A stretch of 64,000 nt of DNA from Crocinitomicaceae bacterium (lineage in GTDB: Bacteria; Bacteroidota; Bacteroidia; Flavobacteriales_D; Crocinitomicaceae). The position numbers and the translations under genes are program-made. How positions within the stretch are numbered: the stretch's first letter is position 1; each line of letters starts with the position of its first letter. Shown piece by piece: positions 8,622-18,416 of this stretch. Where the stretch lies: NCBI GenBank assembly GCA_029254025.1, contig JAQWYK010000002.1, positions 62,001-126,000 of the forward strand, given 5' to 3'. The notes below the pieces were generated by a model. It made no database searches. It was not told where the DNA came from and saw nothing but the letters and a program-made list of their open reading frames with translations.

Positions 8622-10448
8622 TTATCCCCTTTTCTTTTTTTCTTGGGGTTGTTCCTCTTCCATAATCGTTACCGATTTATTGTGGGAATTAAACAATACT
8701 TCATTGGTTAAGTTCACCACCATTTCTATCAGTTCTTGTTTAAATTGATCCGGCTCAAATTCGCCCTTTTCAATAAGTCGTAATTTTCGTTCCCAATCCC
8801 CGGTCAATTCTGGTGATTTCAACGTTTCATTCTCAATTACTTCAATCAAATCAATACCCGTTTGGGTCGCTAGAATATTTTTCTTCTTCCGCTCGATATA
8901 TTTCCGACGAAAAAGAGTTTCGATAATGTTAGCCCTTGTCGAAGGTCTTCCAATTCCACTATCTTTCAGTAGTTCGCGCATCTCGTCGTCGTCCACTTGC
9001 TTTCCAGCCGTTTCCATTGCTCTTAGCAGAGTAGCTTCTGTATAAAATTTGGGAGGAGAGGTTTGTTTTTTATCTACTCGAGGCACATGAGGTCCAGATT
9101 CACCTTGAACGAAAGTTGGCATTATTTTGTCGTCGTCCGATTTTGTCTTGTCCGAAGAGGATTCTGTTTCATATACCACGCGCCAACCTGGTTTTAATAT
9201 CTGCTTTCCGGTTGCTTTAAACTCGAGTTTCAACACCTCTCCTAATACGGTTGTATTACTTACGACACAATCAGGGTAGAAAACTGATATAAAGCGTTTA
9301 GCAACTACATCATATACCATTTGCTCGTCTGGATTTATCCCTGAAGGAATCACTCCAGTTGGAATGATTGCATGATGATCAGTTACCTTTTTGTTATCAA
9401 ACACCTGTTTGGTTTTTGGTATTTTCTTTTCCAATAAAGGTGCTGTCAACTTCGAATAGTACTGCATCTTGGATAAGATCCCAGACACCTTTGGATACAT
9501 GTCGTCCGGTAAATAAGTGGTATCTACCCTTGGGTAGGTAACTAATTTCTTTTCATACAAACTCTGAATGTGCTTCAATGTTTGATCTGCCGAAAACCCG
9601 AATTTCTTATTGGTCTCAACTTGCAGAGCTGTTAGGTCGAATAATTTGGGTGGACGTTCTTTGCCCTCTTTTTGTTCAAACGAGGTAATGTTAAACGGCG
9701 CCTCTGAAATCTTGCTCAACGCATAAAGCGCCTTTTCCTCCTTTTTTATTTTTCCGAGAACGCTATTGAATCCGGTATCTCGATAAACAGTTCGTAATTC
9801 CCAATAATCCTCTGGTTTGAAATTATCGATTTCCAATTGACGCTTCACAATCATAGCAAGCGTAGGGGTTTGAACGCGTCCAATCGAGAGTACTTGCTTC
9901 TGTTGACCAAATTTCTTAGTAAAGAGTCGCGTTGCATTAATTCCAAGTAGCCAATCTCCCACTGCTCGAGCATTTCCAGCTGCATATAAATTGTTGTAAT
10001 CCTTCGCATCCTTTAATTTACTGAACCCCTCTTTTATGGCCTCCTCTGTTAACGAGCTAATCCAAAGACGCTGGATTGGAACTTTACATTTTGCCAGGTG
10101 AAGCACCCAGCGTTGGATGACTTCTCCCTCTTGGCCAGCATCCCCGCAATTCACCACTAGTTCGCATGATTCGACTAAGCGCTTGATCACATGAAATTGC
10201 TTCTTGACCCCATCGTTATCCAATAATTTAATCCCAAATTTTGATGGAACCATTGGCAGATAGCGTAAATTCCAATACCTCCAATCCTCGATATAATCAC
10301 GTGGTTCTTTCAGCGTACAGAGATGTCCGAACGTCCAAGTAACCTGATAGTTGTTCCCTTCAAAATAACCATCTTTCCGTTGATTTGCTCCTAAAATAGC
10401 CGCAATATCTTTGGCAACACTTGGTTTTTCTGCAATACAAACTATCAT
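8622..10448 (-). CDS. topB: DNA topoisomerase III
   Basis: A type IA topoisomerase that relaxes and decatenates DNA by single-strand passage. The N-terminal Toprim domain starts IVCIAEKPSVAKDIA and contains the acidic CGDAGQEGE block. The catalytic tyrosine is Tyr305 in LVTYPRVDTTYL. SIGRVQTPTLAMI and GIGRPSTRANIIETL are further family signatures. At 608 residues it has the core enzyme but little C-terminal extension, and no zinc-finger tail is visible. It follows folA by 7 bp and thyA before that, so replication and thymidylate genes form a compact minus-strand operon. Confidence 0.95.
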   Translation of the reverse strand: MIVCIAEKPSVAKDIAAILGANQRKDGYFEGNNYQVTWTFGHLCTLKEPRDYIEDWRYWNLRYLPMVPSKFGIKLLDNDGVKKQFHVIKRLVESCELVVNCGDAGQEGEVIQRWVLHLAKCKVPIQRLWISSLTEEAIKEGFSKLKDAKDYNNLYAAGNARAVGDWLLGINATRLFTKKFGQQKQVLSIGRVQTPTLAMIVKRQLEIDNFKPEDYWELRTVYRDTGFNSVLGKIKKEEKALYALSKISEAPFNITSFEQKEGKERPPKLFDLTALQVETNKKFGFSADQTLKHIQSLYEKKLVTYPRVDTTYLPDDMYPKVSGILSKMQYYSKLTAPLLEKKIPKTKQVFDNKKVTDHHAIIPTGVIPSGINPDEQMVYDVVAKRFISVFYPDCVVSNTTVLGEVLKLEFKATGKQILKPGWRVVYETESSSDKTKSDDDKIMPTFVQGESGPHVPRVDKKQTSPPKFYTEATLLRAMETAGKQVDDDEMRELLKDSGIGRPSTRANIIETLFRRKYIERKKKNILATQTGIDLIEVIENETLKSPELTGDWERKLRLIEKGEFEPDQFKQELIEMVVNLTNEVLFNSHNKSVTIMEEEQPQEKKKRG

Positions 10449-10455
10449 CTTTATT

Positions 10456-10962
10456 TTATTTCCAATAACGTTTCACTGTGAACGCGTACGGATTTTTTTC
10501 ATCGTGCGAATGCTCCATAACCACATCGGATTTCCATTCAGAAAAATCAACCTTTGGAAAATACGTATCCGCATCAAATTCTTCATCAATGTGCGTGATA
10601 TACATCTCTTCGACACATCCGGCGTCTAATGCCAATTGATAGACCTGGGCTCCACCAATAATGAAACACGTTCTCCTTTCGGAAGATTGATTGTAAAAGG
10701 ACAACGCTGCTTTTAAGTCATTAAAAACAGTTGCACCTTCGGCACTATAATCCTCGGAACGCGTCAATACGACATTCTCCCTGCCTACCAACGGACGGTA
10801 CTTCCTTGGAATAGAATCCCAATTTCGACGCCCCATAATTACAATATGGTCTTCTGTCGTATCTTTAAAGAATTTCATATCCGCTGGCAAGTGCCAAATA
10901 AGGTCATTATTCTTCCCTATCTCCCCGTTTTTACCGGTAGCAACAATCAATGATACTTTCAT
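10456..10962 (-). CDS. folA: Dihydrofolate reductase
   Basis: This 168-residue enzyme reduces dihydrofolate to tetrahydrofolate with NADPH, recycling the dihydrofolate made by thymidylate synthase next door. Signatures are the start SLIVATGKNGEIGKNNDLIWHLP, whose acidic position is filled by Asp in ADMKFF, then IVIMGRRNWDSIP for NADPH binding, FIIGGAQVYQLA and the MYITHIDEEFDADTYFP tail. Length and motif order are those of a standard chromosomal DHFR. The gene lies 10 bp after thyA and 7 bp before topB. Confidence 0.95.
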   Translation of the reverse strand: MKVSLIVATGKNGEIGKNNDLIWHLPADMKFFKDTTEDHIVIMGRRNWDSIPRKYRPLVGRENVVLTRSEDYSAEGATVFNDLKAALSFYNQSSERRTCFIIGGAQVYQLALDAGCVEEMYITHIDEEFDADTYFPKVDFSEWKSDVVMEHSHDEKNPYAFTVKRYWK

Positions 10963-10972
10963 AAATAAAAAC

Positions 10973-11767
10973 TTAAACCGCTACAGCAGCTTTAATATGG
11001 GGGTGAGGATCGTAATTCAACAACTCAAAATCTTCAAATTTGAAGGAGAAAATATCTTTTACATCTGGATTGATTTTCATCGTTGGTAGCGGTCTAAAAT
11101 CGCGCGTCAACTGAAGTTTTGCTTGTTCAAAATGATTTGAGTACAAGTGAACATCACCAAACGTATGAATAAACTCTCCTGGCTCCAAATCACATACTTG
11201 TGCCATCATCATGGTAAACAATGCATAGCTGGCTATATTAAACGGAACACCTAAAAAAGTATCTGCAGATCGTTGATAGAGCTGACAACTTAACTTGCCA
11301 TCCGCAACAAAAAATTGAAACAGACAGTGGCAAGGTGGCAAAGCCATATCATCTACGCACGAGACATTCCAAGCACTTACGATTAACCTTCGTGAGGTCG
11401 GATTATTCTTAATTTGATCAACCAAATTTTTTATCTGGTCAATTGCCCCCCCATCTGGCGTAGGCCATGAGCGCCATTGATATCCATAAACAGGTCCTAA
11501 ATCACCATTTTCATCTGCCCACTCATCCCAGATTGAAACGTTATTGTCTTTTAAGTATTTGATATTCGTGTCACCGCTTATAAACCACAATAACTCGTGA
11601 ATAATCGAACGCAAATGTAATTTCTTAGTAGTGAGGCATGGGAAACCTTCCTTTAAATCGAATCTCATTTGATAACCAAATGTTGCTCTAGTTCCTGTTC
11701 CCGTTCGATCCATTCGGTCTGAACCACTATCTAAAACATGCTTCAATAGTTGATGGTATTGTTCCAT
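10973..11767 (-). CDS. thyA: Thymidylate synthase
   Basis: This 264-residue protein has the same length as E. coli ThyA. It methylates dUMP to dTMP using methylene-tetrahydrofolate. The catalytic cysteine is Cys146 in [13 protein letters not shown], and the phosphate-binding arginine lies in [10 protein letters not shown]. The dUMP-binding [10 protein letters not shown] and the C-terminal [10 protein letters not shown] are intact. The pairing with folA directly downstream is the usual arrangement, since ThyA consumes the reduced folate that DHFR regenerates. Confidence 0.96.
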   Translation of the reverse strand: MEQYHQLLKHVLDSGSDRMDRTGTGTRATFGYQMRFDLKEGFPCLTTKKLHLRSIIHELLWFISGDTNIKYLKDNNVSIWDEWADENGDLGPVYGYQWRSWPTPDGGAIDQIKNLVDQIKNNPTSRRLIVSAWNVSCVDDMALPPCHCLFQFFVADGKLSCQLYQRSADTFLGVPFNIASYALFTMMMAQVCDLEPGEFIHTFGDVHLYSNHFEQAKLQLTRDFRPLPTMKINPDVKDIFSFKFEDFELLNYDPHPHIKAAVAV

Positions 11768-11778
11768 GTAAAACGTCC

Positions 11779-12234
11779 TTAATTAAAATTTACTTCTGAT
11801 AACACAGTATAATCTGATGATACTTTTGGAATCAACACCCAATTCTCAATCGTTGAAACTCCATCACAAGTTGGACACTCTTTGATGTCAATTGAGTATC
11901 TAACAATGTTATTAAAGTCATCAAAGTCAACCACTCTGTTGTAGCCAGAACTGCAAGAAGCAGTTGTAGGCACTCCAACAATCGAGTACTTTGTGAAGTC
12001 AACAGGTTGAAAATCTAATTCATCTGGAAATCTAACCCTGGCCGGAACTGAGCTTCCATTGGCGTTGGTTAACGATTGATTATTCGTAACTAGAATAGGT
12101 GCCTCTAACTTTATTCCTAAAATTTGAATAACTGCTTCCTCAATAATTTCACCACCAAAACTATTCACTGGCTCACATTTTTTACATGAAATTGTAACAA
12201 ACATTATACTAAAAAAAAGGACTAATTTCTTCAT
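11779..12234 (-). CDS. Small lipoprotein of unknown function
   Basis: This 151-residue protein starts with a basic, hydrophobic signal and a lipobox ending TISC at about residue 17, directly followed by KKCEP. The rest is predicted beta-rich, with cysteine pairs (ASCSS, ECPTCDG) that could form a disulfide. I do not recognise a family. It sits 11 bp before thyA in the same direction and 25 bp after lptB, so it may be co-transcribed with the folate-thymidylate operon. Confidence 0.65.
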   Translation of the reverse strand: MKKLVLFFSIMFVTISCKKCEPVNSFGGEIIEEAVIQILGIKLEAPILVTNNQSLTNANGSSVPARVRFPDELDFQPVDFTKYSIVGVPTTASCSSGYNRVVDFDDFNNIVRYSIDIKECPTCDGVSTIENWVLIPKVSSDYTVLSEVNFN

Positions 12235-12259
12235 GAATTATACTGTTTAAAACTCAAAG

Positions 12260-12994
12260 TTAAGAAGAATTTCGTCTTAGTTGAAAATTCTTTCCTAAAT
12301 ATACCTTCCTAACTTGTTCGTCTGCAGCAAGATCTTCAGCACTACCTGCTTTTAATATGCTACCTTCAAATAATAAATATGCACGATCCGTAATAGAGAG
12401 TGTTTCTTGCACATTGTGGTCAGTTATTAAAATTCCTATATTTCGTTTTTTTAACTCGGCAACTATACTTTGAATATCTTCTACTGCAATAGGATCTACT
12501 CCCGCAAAAGGCTCATCCAACAAAACAAACTTTGGGTCAGTGGCTAATGCCCTCGCTATTTCGGTTCGCCGCTTCTCTCCGCCAGAGAGACTGCTTCCCA
12601 TATTCTTTCGAACGTGATTGAGACTAAATTCTTGTAACAATTTCTCGAGCTTTTCATGTCGCTCCTCCTTGTTAAGGTTGGTCATCTCCAAAATCGCCAT
12701 AATGTTGTCTTCAACGGATAATTTTCGAAACACTGAAACCTCTTGAGGAAGATAACCTATACCCATTTGTGAGCGCTTAAACATAGGTAATCGAGTGATC
12801 TCTTTATCCTCTAGATAAACTTTCCCTTCATCTGGCTTCACCAATCCTACAATCATGTAGAAGGAAGTCGTTTTACCCGCTCCATTTGGCCCTAGTAACC
12901 CAACGATCTCTCCTTGGTTGACCTCTATCGAAACGTTTTTAACCACTTGTCTTCCCTTATAGGACTTGTTGATGGCGTTCGTAAATAACTTCAT
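12260..12994 (-). CDS. lptB: LPS export ABC transporter ATP-binding protein
   Basis: This 244-residue ATPase powers extraction of lipopolysaccharide from the inner membrane together with LptFG. Walker A is GPNGAGKTT (about residues 35-43), the Q-loop region reads [12 protein letters not shown], the ABC signature is [15 protein letters not shown], and Walker B is [31 protein letters not shown] and the short VYLGKNF-like tail distinguish LptB from other ABC ATPases. LptF and LptG are not in this window, as is common in this phylum. It stands alone, 84 bp from the start side of the DUF5686 gene stop. Confidence 0.94.
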   Translation of the reverse strand: MKLFTNAINKSYKGRQVVKNVSIEVNQGEIVGLLGPNGAGKTTSFYMIVGLVKPDEGKVYLEDKEITRLPMFKRSQMGIGYLPQEVSVFRKLSVEDNIMAILEMTNLNKEERHEKLEKLLQEFSLNHVRKNMGSSLSGGEKRRTEIARALATDPKFVLLDEPFAGVDPIAVEDIQSIVAELKKRNIGILITDHNVQETLSITDRAYLLFEGSILKAGSAEDLAADEQVRKVYLGKNFQLRRNSS

Positions 12995-13077
12995 GGTGTA
13001 AATGTATCAAATTTAGCGACGTAATTTATGGAATGACGAATTTCAACAAACGTGGGCCTGCCATTTTTATTGTCGCT

Positions 13078-15534
13078 TTAAAAGCGAATCGTTAATTTTG
13101 CCCTAATCGCAAACGGATTCATACCTGGATCGAGGTGCGTCATGCGCCAAACACAATCTACCCGGAGCACTTTAAAAATGTTTTCTATACCGATGCCACT
13201 TTCAGCATAGGGAACATTACCAAACTCCCTAGTCATGACGGGCAGTAGCATAGTTTCTAGTTGTCGATCAGAGATTGTACCCCACACTGCCTTACCGGAA
13301 GCAACGAGTCGCCACTTTAACTTATTGACCAACGGAATTCGGTCAAAAATTAATCCATCAAAATGATGAGACGCACGAACACCCGCGTATTGATCGGAAA
13401 TGAACTCGAAAAACGACATGCTATTATGTGCCATACTTTGTAGCCAATAGGATTGCGACCCTTCATGCACACGCAAAAAAGGATAGGCTGCGGTTCCAAA
13501 AACTTTCCCTGCGTATAGTTGGTAATAAAATTTACCAAATATCCCGAGTTTAGGACTATGTCTTAAATCAAACTCCAATTTTTGATATTCATAGTCTGAT
13601 TTTGCAATTCCCTTAATACCCAATGTCGCCCTCAACGATATGATGGGATACTTCGACCCCAGAGAAATTCGATCAAATGCGCCCTTTAAAAACTCTTCGT
13701 TTTTAGCAAACCTTACTTGAACAAAGGTTTCGGCGGTTCGTATTTTATCTATTACATCAAAACCACCCAGCTCATTTGGCACACGATAATTCGCTTCACC
13801 CATTGATTCCAACTCCTTCCATTGAAACCCGGTAGAAACAATATAACTCTTACCAATATCCTTCTCAAAATCAAATCCGATCTTCTCCACATACGTCAGC
13901 TCCAACAACGGCTGGGTGCGAACAAGCGCTCCAATGGCCACATCTATATCAGCTGCACTTTCACCAAGTCCGATTTGTTTCATGTCGTATTCATAAAACC
14001 CACGAAACATCCCTCTCTTTTTAGGTGTTATGTTCCAACGCATGTACATTCCGTACTTAAATCGATCATCCAGGTAACCGTAACCAAGTTTACCCGTGAA
14101 TTCCACTTTTCTACTGAAATCATTGGAAGTACGGAACTCGAGTTGATTACGGAAGCCCTCAATTTGGTTAAAGCTCATAAGCGTTTGCCAACTCCCTATT
14201 TCAATCTTCCCCGCTTTATAAAACCCTGTTGTTGCCATGTAAGTAAACGTCTTAAAGGCATTAAACAAGGGGACTTTCGTGAGTGAGTCAATCATCACAT
14301 CAATGTTATGTTCTTGATTGGAAAGAGGCACATGCCTATTGGCAATCCAATACTCTTCGGACTTCCCTTCTGCATCGTCTAATACTACTACATTTTCATT
14401 CGTGCGATAAAAAGAGGGGTCGTGAGGTGTATTGATAACGAAATTCTTACGAGTGGTTAATTTCCTTCCAAAGAAGCCCAATACCTTCGATTTCTCGCGA
14501 ACTTTTAAGTCCACGATTAACTTATCCACTGTAAGCATCCATACTTCTTTTTCCACCTGGTCGAATTTCTGTTCCAAATAAAATCCATTAACGTAGTTGA
14601 TATTTGCGATATCAGCCACGCTGGCTGTCCACGTTTTAATAGCATAAGTCGTATCATGCACCCACATTTCTCCTTCGAAAGTTAAATCACCCGATCTTTT
14701 GGGAGTAAAGGTTAATTTATAACACCATTGGTTGTCCACAAATGCACTGTCCTCCAAATAAAACTTGTAAAAATTACGGGCAAAATCAGCTGCTGGACTA
14801 ATAAACGATTTGTCAAAAATTCCAATATAATTATCGTATACATTGATATCCTGGTACATTTCACCTAAAAACTGATTCACTTCAACATTCTGAATTCCAG
14901 ATATACGCGATGCTTTGACTACCTCCTTTTTCTTTTTTGGATTAGTGCGGTAATAGTAATCGGAAAGCGACTCGGTAAGCAATAGCGGTAAATAACTCGC
15001 CCCACTTTCTAACGTGTCCAAATAACCCATAACAAGATCAAATCGTTTGACAATTCCCCTTTCTCCAAACTTATCCCCAATATTATTTAAGTCAAGCTGC
15101 AGTTTGTTATAGGATTCGTATTGATATGCCCCGAGTTTTTCTTTATTGTTCACTGGCTTATTCCGCACTAAACGCTTGTGGAGTAATGTGGATGGGCGCT
15201 CTTCAGGTGCTTTAATCACCACCTCATCAACTGCCTGGGTGATTGGTTCTAAACGAAAGTTAATGATTTGGGCCTGGTCTTTAACAACTGAAACGGTCTG
15301 ATGAGAAAAACCAGAAGCGCGCACCACAAGACTATCTGTTACATAATAGGATTCTATCGAAAAGTTCCCATCAAGATCTGTTTCCGTTCCAATTTTCGAG
15401 TCTTGAAAGAAAACACTCGCAAAAGGAATGGGGTCTCCAGTGACAGCTTCAATCACTCTTCCACGAACAGAGGTTTGCTGGGCTAATAACCCACAAGACA
15501 AAAACACCAGCAGAAATGCGATAATCCCGTTCAT
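13078..15534 (-). CDS. DUF5686 outer-membrane protein with carboxypeptidase-like regulatory domain
   Basis: This 818-residue protein has a signal peptide ending LLAQQ, then a CarboxypepD_reg-like domain (about residues 22-110: VRGRVIEAVTGDPIPFASV, GTETDLDGNFSI). A long DUF5686 region follows, with a central domain and a C-terminal beta barrel ending in an aromatic-type strand (KLTIRF). Such proteins are abundant in Bacteroidota outer membranes and their function is not established. It stands between the helicase gene and lptB in the same direction, with its own intergenic spaces. Confidence 0.85.
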   Translation of the reverse strand: MNGIIAFLLVFLSCGLLAQQTSVRGRVIEAVTGDPIPFASVFFQDSKIGTETDLDGNFSIESYYVTDSLVVRASGFSHQTVSVVKDQAQIINFRLEPITQAVDEVVIKAPEERPSTLLHKRLVRNKPVNNKEKLGAYQYESYNKLQLDLNNIGDKFGERGIVKRFDLVMGYLDTLESGASYLPLLLTESLSDYYYRTNPKKKKEVVKASRISGIQNVEVNQFLGEMYQDINVYDNYIGIFDKSFISPAADFARNFYKFYLEDSAFVDNQWCYKLTFTPKRSGDLTFEGEMWVHDTTYAIKTWTASVADIANINYVNGFYLEQKFDQVEKEVWMLTVDKLIVDLKVREKSKVLGFFGRKLTTRKNFVINTPHDPSFYRTNENVVVLDDAEGKSEEYWIANRHVPLSNQEHNIDVMIDSLTKVPLFNAFKTFTYMATTGFYKAGKIEIGSWQTLMSFNQIEGFRNQLEFRTSNDFSRKVEFTGKLGYGYLDDRFKYGMYMRWNITPKKRGMFRGFYEYDMKQIGLGESAADIDVAIGALVRTQPLLELTYVEKIGFDFEKDIGKSYIVSTGFQWKELESMGEANYRVPNELGGFDVIDKIRTAETFVQVRFAKNEEFLKGAFDRISLGSKYPIISLRATLGIKGIAKSDYEYQKLEFDLRHSPKLGIFGKFYYQLYAGKVFGTAAYPFLRVHEGSQSYWLQSMAHNSMSFFEFISDQYAGVRASHHFDGLIFDRIPLVNKLKWRLVASGKAVWGTISDRQLETMLLPVMTREFGNVPYAESGIGIENIFKVLRVDCVWRMTHLDPGMNPFAIRAKLTIRF

Positions 15535-15609
15535 AACAAAGGATAAAGATAATGAATTATTGAATCCTTATGTTTTGGAATTATTAAATTATGCTCCTTG
15601 CTTCGACCC

Positions 15610-16815
15610 TCACCTTCTTTGCGGACGCGGCTTCCTTGGTGGTCGTTTTTGTTTTTCAGGTTTTACAGGATTTTCATCCATTAATGGATAAGAATGATTA
15701 TCTTCTACTGGAATTGTCATTCCAATGAGTTTCTGAATATCCTTGAGGTATTTCCGCTCTTCAGCATCACAAAACGAAATAGCAATTCCGTTTGCCCCAG
15801 CCCTTCCAGTTCGTCCAATTCGATGAACATAGGATTCTGGAATGTTGGGAAGTTCAAAATTGAATACATGGGTCAACTCATCAATATCAATCCCACGAGC
15901 TGCGATATCCGTAGCCACTAGCACTCGTGTCTTACTTTCTTTGAAGCTATTCAAGGCGTTTTGTCTCTGGTTTTGAGATTTGTTCCCATGAATGGCCAGC
16001 GCCGAAATCCCTTTACTCGTCAATGTTTTTGCCACACGGTCGGCACCATGTTTCGTTCGCGTAAAAACAAGTGAACGCTCAATGCATTTTTCTTCGATGA
16101 CTTCCTTCAGTAAAAATCGTTTATTTCCTTTATCCACAAAATACACCACTTGATTAATGGTTTCAGCAGTGCTTGAAACTGGGGTCACCTCAACCTTCAA
16201 AGGGTTGGTCAGGATTTTATTCGATAAATCGACAATTTCACGCGGCATTGTAGCTGAGAAAAAGAGTGATTGTCGCTTTTCTGGAAGCTTTGCAATGACC
16301 TTTTTAACATCATGAATAAAACCCATGTCCAACATTCGATCAGCTTCATCCAAAATGAAGAATTCAATCTGGCTTAAATTCACATATTTCTGATTCATTA
16401 GGTCCAATAATCTACCTGGAGTAGCCACCAAAATATCGACCCCTTGCTGCAAGGAATTCACTTGAGCATGTTGTTTTACACCACCAAAAATAACGCGGTG
16501 ACGTAATGGCAATTCTTTTCCGTAATTGGCAATACTTTCTCCAATTTGGATAGCCAACTCCCGCGTAGGAGTTAATATAAGTGTACGAATTGGACGCTTT
16601 CCTTTGGGTGGAGTAGCATTTTCCATCATCAATTGCAATACTGGTATTGAAAAAGCAGCTGTTTTTCCCGTACCCGTTTGAGCACAGCCGAGTAAATCGC
16701 GCCCTTTAAGGACGATCGGAATCGCTTGTGCTTGGATAGGTGTTGGATGAGTATATCCCTCGTCTCTAACCGCCGCTAAAATCGGTGGAATTAATTGCAA
16801 ATCTTCAAATGTCAT
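15610..16815 (-). CDS. rhlE: DEAD-box ATP-dependent RNA helicase (RhlE-like)
   Basis: This 401-residue helicase unwinds RNA secondary structure, for example in ribosome assembly or cold adaptation. Motifs in order are the Q motif ([13 protein letters not shown]), motif I (AQTGTGKT, about residues 45-52), PTRELA, motif II DEAD in [16 protein letters not shown], and motif [13 protein letters not shown] short basic proline-rich tail ([12 protein letters not shown]) is typical of the RhlE group in Bacteroidota. The transcript likely starts from the TATCTTTG element at 16860-16867, giving a leader of about 40 bases, often seen for cold-regulated helicases. Confidence 0.93.
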   Translation of the reverse strand: MTFEDLQLIPPILAAVRDEGYTHPTPIQAQAIPIVLKGRDLLGCAQTGTGKTAAFSIPVLQLMMENATPPKGKRPIRTLILTPTRELAIQIGESIANYGKELPLRHRVIFGGVKQHAQVNSLQQGVDILVATPGRLLDLMNQKYVNLSQIEFFILDEADRMLDMGFIHDVKKVIAKLPEKRQSLFFSATMPREIVDLSNKILTNPLKVEVTPVSSTAETINQVVYFVDKGNKRFLLKEVIEEKCIERSLVFTRTKHGADRVAKTLTSKGISALAIHGNKSQNQRQNALNSFKESKTRVLVATDIAARGIDIDELTHVFNFELPNIPESYVHRIGRTGRAGANGIAISFCDAEERKYLKDIQKLIGMTIPVEDNHSYPLMDENPVKPEKQKRPPRKPRPQRR

Positions 16816-16859
16816 AAATGGTCAATAAATTGGAATTGGGTGGCGGTTGATTCAGGGCA

Positions 16860-16867
16860 CAAAGATA
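16860..16867 (-). promoter_or_regulatory. -7 promoter element for the DEAD-box helicase gene
   Basis: On the minus strand this reads TATCTTTG, an exact TAnnTTTG match, 45 bp upstream of the helicase ATG. No convincing -33 TTTG is seen. Confidence 0.5.
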
Positions 16868-16915
16868 GGATTATTATTGGAATTTAATAACTTGTTCAAT
16901 GGTCGCGCTACGCTT

Positions 16916-16976
16916 TTGTTCGAGGTTCGAAGTTATTGGCTCAACCTCGAACCCCAAACTTTGAACAAATTTTCAT
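16916..16976. repeat. Imperfect inverted repeat upstream of the pirin gene
   Basis: GTTCGAGG near 16919 pairs with CCTCGAAC near 16945, and TTTGTTC pairs with GAACAAA further out. The element lies in the 200-bp gap between the divergent helicase and pirin genes. Its wording (CCAAACTTTGAAC) resembles the dispersed intergenic repeats further along the window. Confidence 0.45.
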
Positions 16977-17015
16977 TATTCATATTTTATGTCTCAATAA
17001 ATAATTATATTTACC

Positions 17016-18164
17016 ATGGTAAATAAGTTAGTGATTATGTCGAAGGATGAAAAAAATAGAAGGAGCTTCTTGACCAAACTAGCCTTTGGTACGGCAGCAT
17101 TGGCTTCAGCGCCAATTGTTGGAGCATTCACCTCAAAAGAACAAAAAGAAACTATGGAAGAACATCCAATAAAAAAAATTAGAGCGCTAGGGTTTCAATG
17201 GGAAACGTTAGATCCCTTTTTATTTTGTGTGCACCACGAAGATGCGTACCCAAAAGGAAACGACGAGATGGGTCCGGCGGAAGGATTATCCGGACGGCCA
17301 TTAGGAAATGATTTCCACATCAAGGACGGTTACCGCATGTATCATGGAAAGTCTGTTCCTGGATTTCCGGGTCACCCACACCGTGGTTTTGAAACACTCA
17401 CGGTTGTTCGGAAAGGGCTTGTAGATCATGCTGACTCTTTCGGAGGTGCAGGTCGCTACGGAAATGGTGATTTACAATGGATGACCGCTGGGAAAGGATT
17501 GATGCATTCTGAGATGTTTCCGTTGTTAAAAAAAGACGCTGACAATCCTTTAGAACTGTTTCAAATTTGGTTGAATCTACCAAGGAAAAGTAAAATGGTA
17601 CCTCCAGATTACAAAATGTTTTGGAGCGAAAACATTCCCAACTTCGAACCCCACAACGGAGTGCATGTAGAAGTGCTTGCTGGAAAAGTATTCGGAAAGG
17701 AATCTCCGACTCCACCCGCCGCATCATGGGCATCAGATCCTTCGAACTATGTTGGGGTATTTAATTTCAAGTTAGATCCAAATACCATCTTTACTCTGCC
17801 CGCAGTTGCTGAAGGTATCAATCGGACCATTTATTTTTATGAGGGCAACGGACTAACCATTGAAGGGCAACAAATTCCAGCCTATCATGCTGTGGATGTG
17901 TTATCACACAGCAACTTAAACATTTCATCCCCTGAAGGGGCTTTGAAATTCTTAATTCTACAAGGGCGTCCAATCAGCGAACCAGTGGTGCAGCATGGGC
18001 CATTTGTAATGAACTCACGACAAGAGATTCAGGAAGCTTTTCAAGATTACCAACATGACCAATTTGGTGGATGGCCATGGAGCAGATACGACCAAGTCCA
18101 TGAACGTTCGAGAGGAAGATTTGCGCGCTATACGGATGGCTCAGAAGAGTCTCAGGAAAGTTAA
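17016..18164 (+). CDS. Pirin-family protein with twin-arginine-like leader
   Basis: A bicupin of the pirin family. The metal-binding motif HPHRGFETLT and the segment GDLQWMTAGKGLMHSE are characteristic, and a second cupin fills the C-terminal half. Members are iron-binding proteins, and some oxidise quercetin. Unusually, an N-terminal extension contains NRRSFLTKLAFGTAALA, which fits a Tat signal, and the total of 382 residues exceeds the usual 230-300. This suggests a folded metalloprotein exported across the inner membrane. The ATG at 17037 (MSKDEKNRRSF) is an equally good start and would leave the leader intact. The physiological substrate is unknown. Confidence 0.85.
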   Translation: MVNKLVIMSKDEKNRRSFLTKLAFGTAALASAPIVGAFTSKEQKETMEEHPIKKIRALGFQWETLDPFLFCVHHEDAYPKGNDEMGPAEGLSGRPLGNDFHIKDGYRMYHGKSVPGFPGHPHRGFETLTVVRKGLVDHADSFGGAGRYGNGDLQWMTAGKGLMHSEMFPLLKKDADNPLELFQIWLNLPRKSKMVPPDYKMFWSENIPNFEPHNGVHVEVLAGKVFGKESPTPPAASWASDPSNYVGVFNFKLDPNTIFTLPAVAEGINRTIYFYEGNGLTIEGQQIPAYHAVDVLSHSNLNISSPEGALKFLILQGRPISEPVVQHGPFVMNSRQEIQEAFQDYQHDQFGGWPWSRYDQVHERSRGRFARYTDGSEESQES

Positions 18165-18416
18165 ATATCTGACAAAAAGAATTAGGAGAAAAAAGTCATT
18201 CATCAATTATGAATAACAATGATTTGATATGTTAAAAACTTCTTAAAACATTAATACAAAATTAATTTACCCATCCTACTTATACACTATTTTTGATTCG
18301 AATATTAGGCAACAGACTACTATATGCTTTTGAAATGGTCACTGAATTGATTATCAAACAATGAATCTTGACGCTTACATTAAGAGCAAAGAATGTTTCT
18401 TTGTTAAATGAATTAA

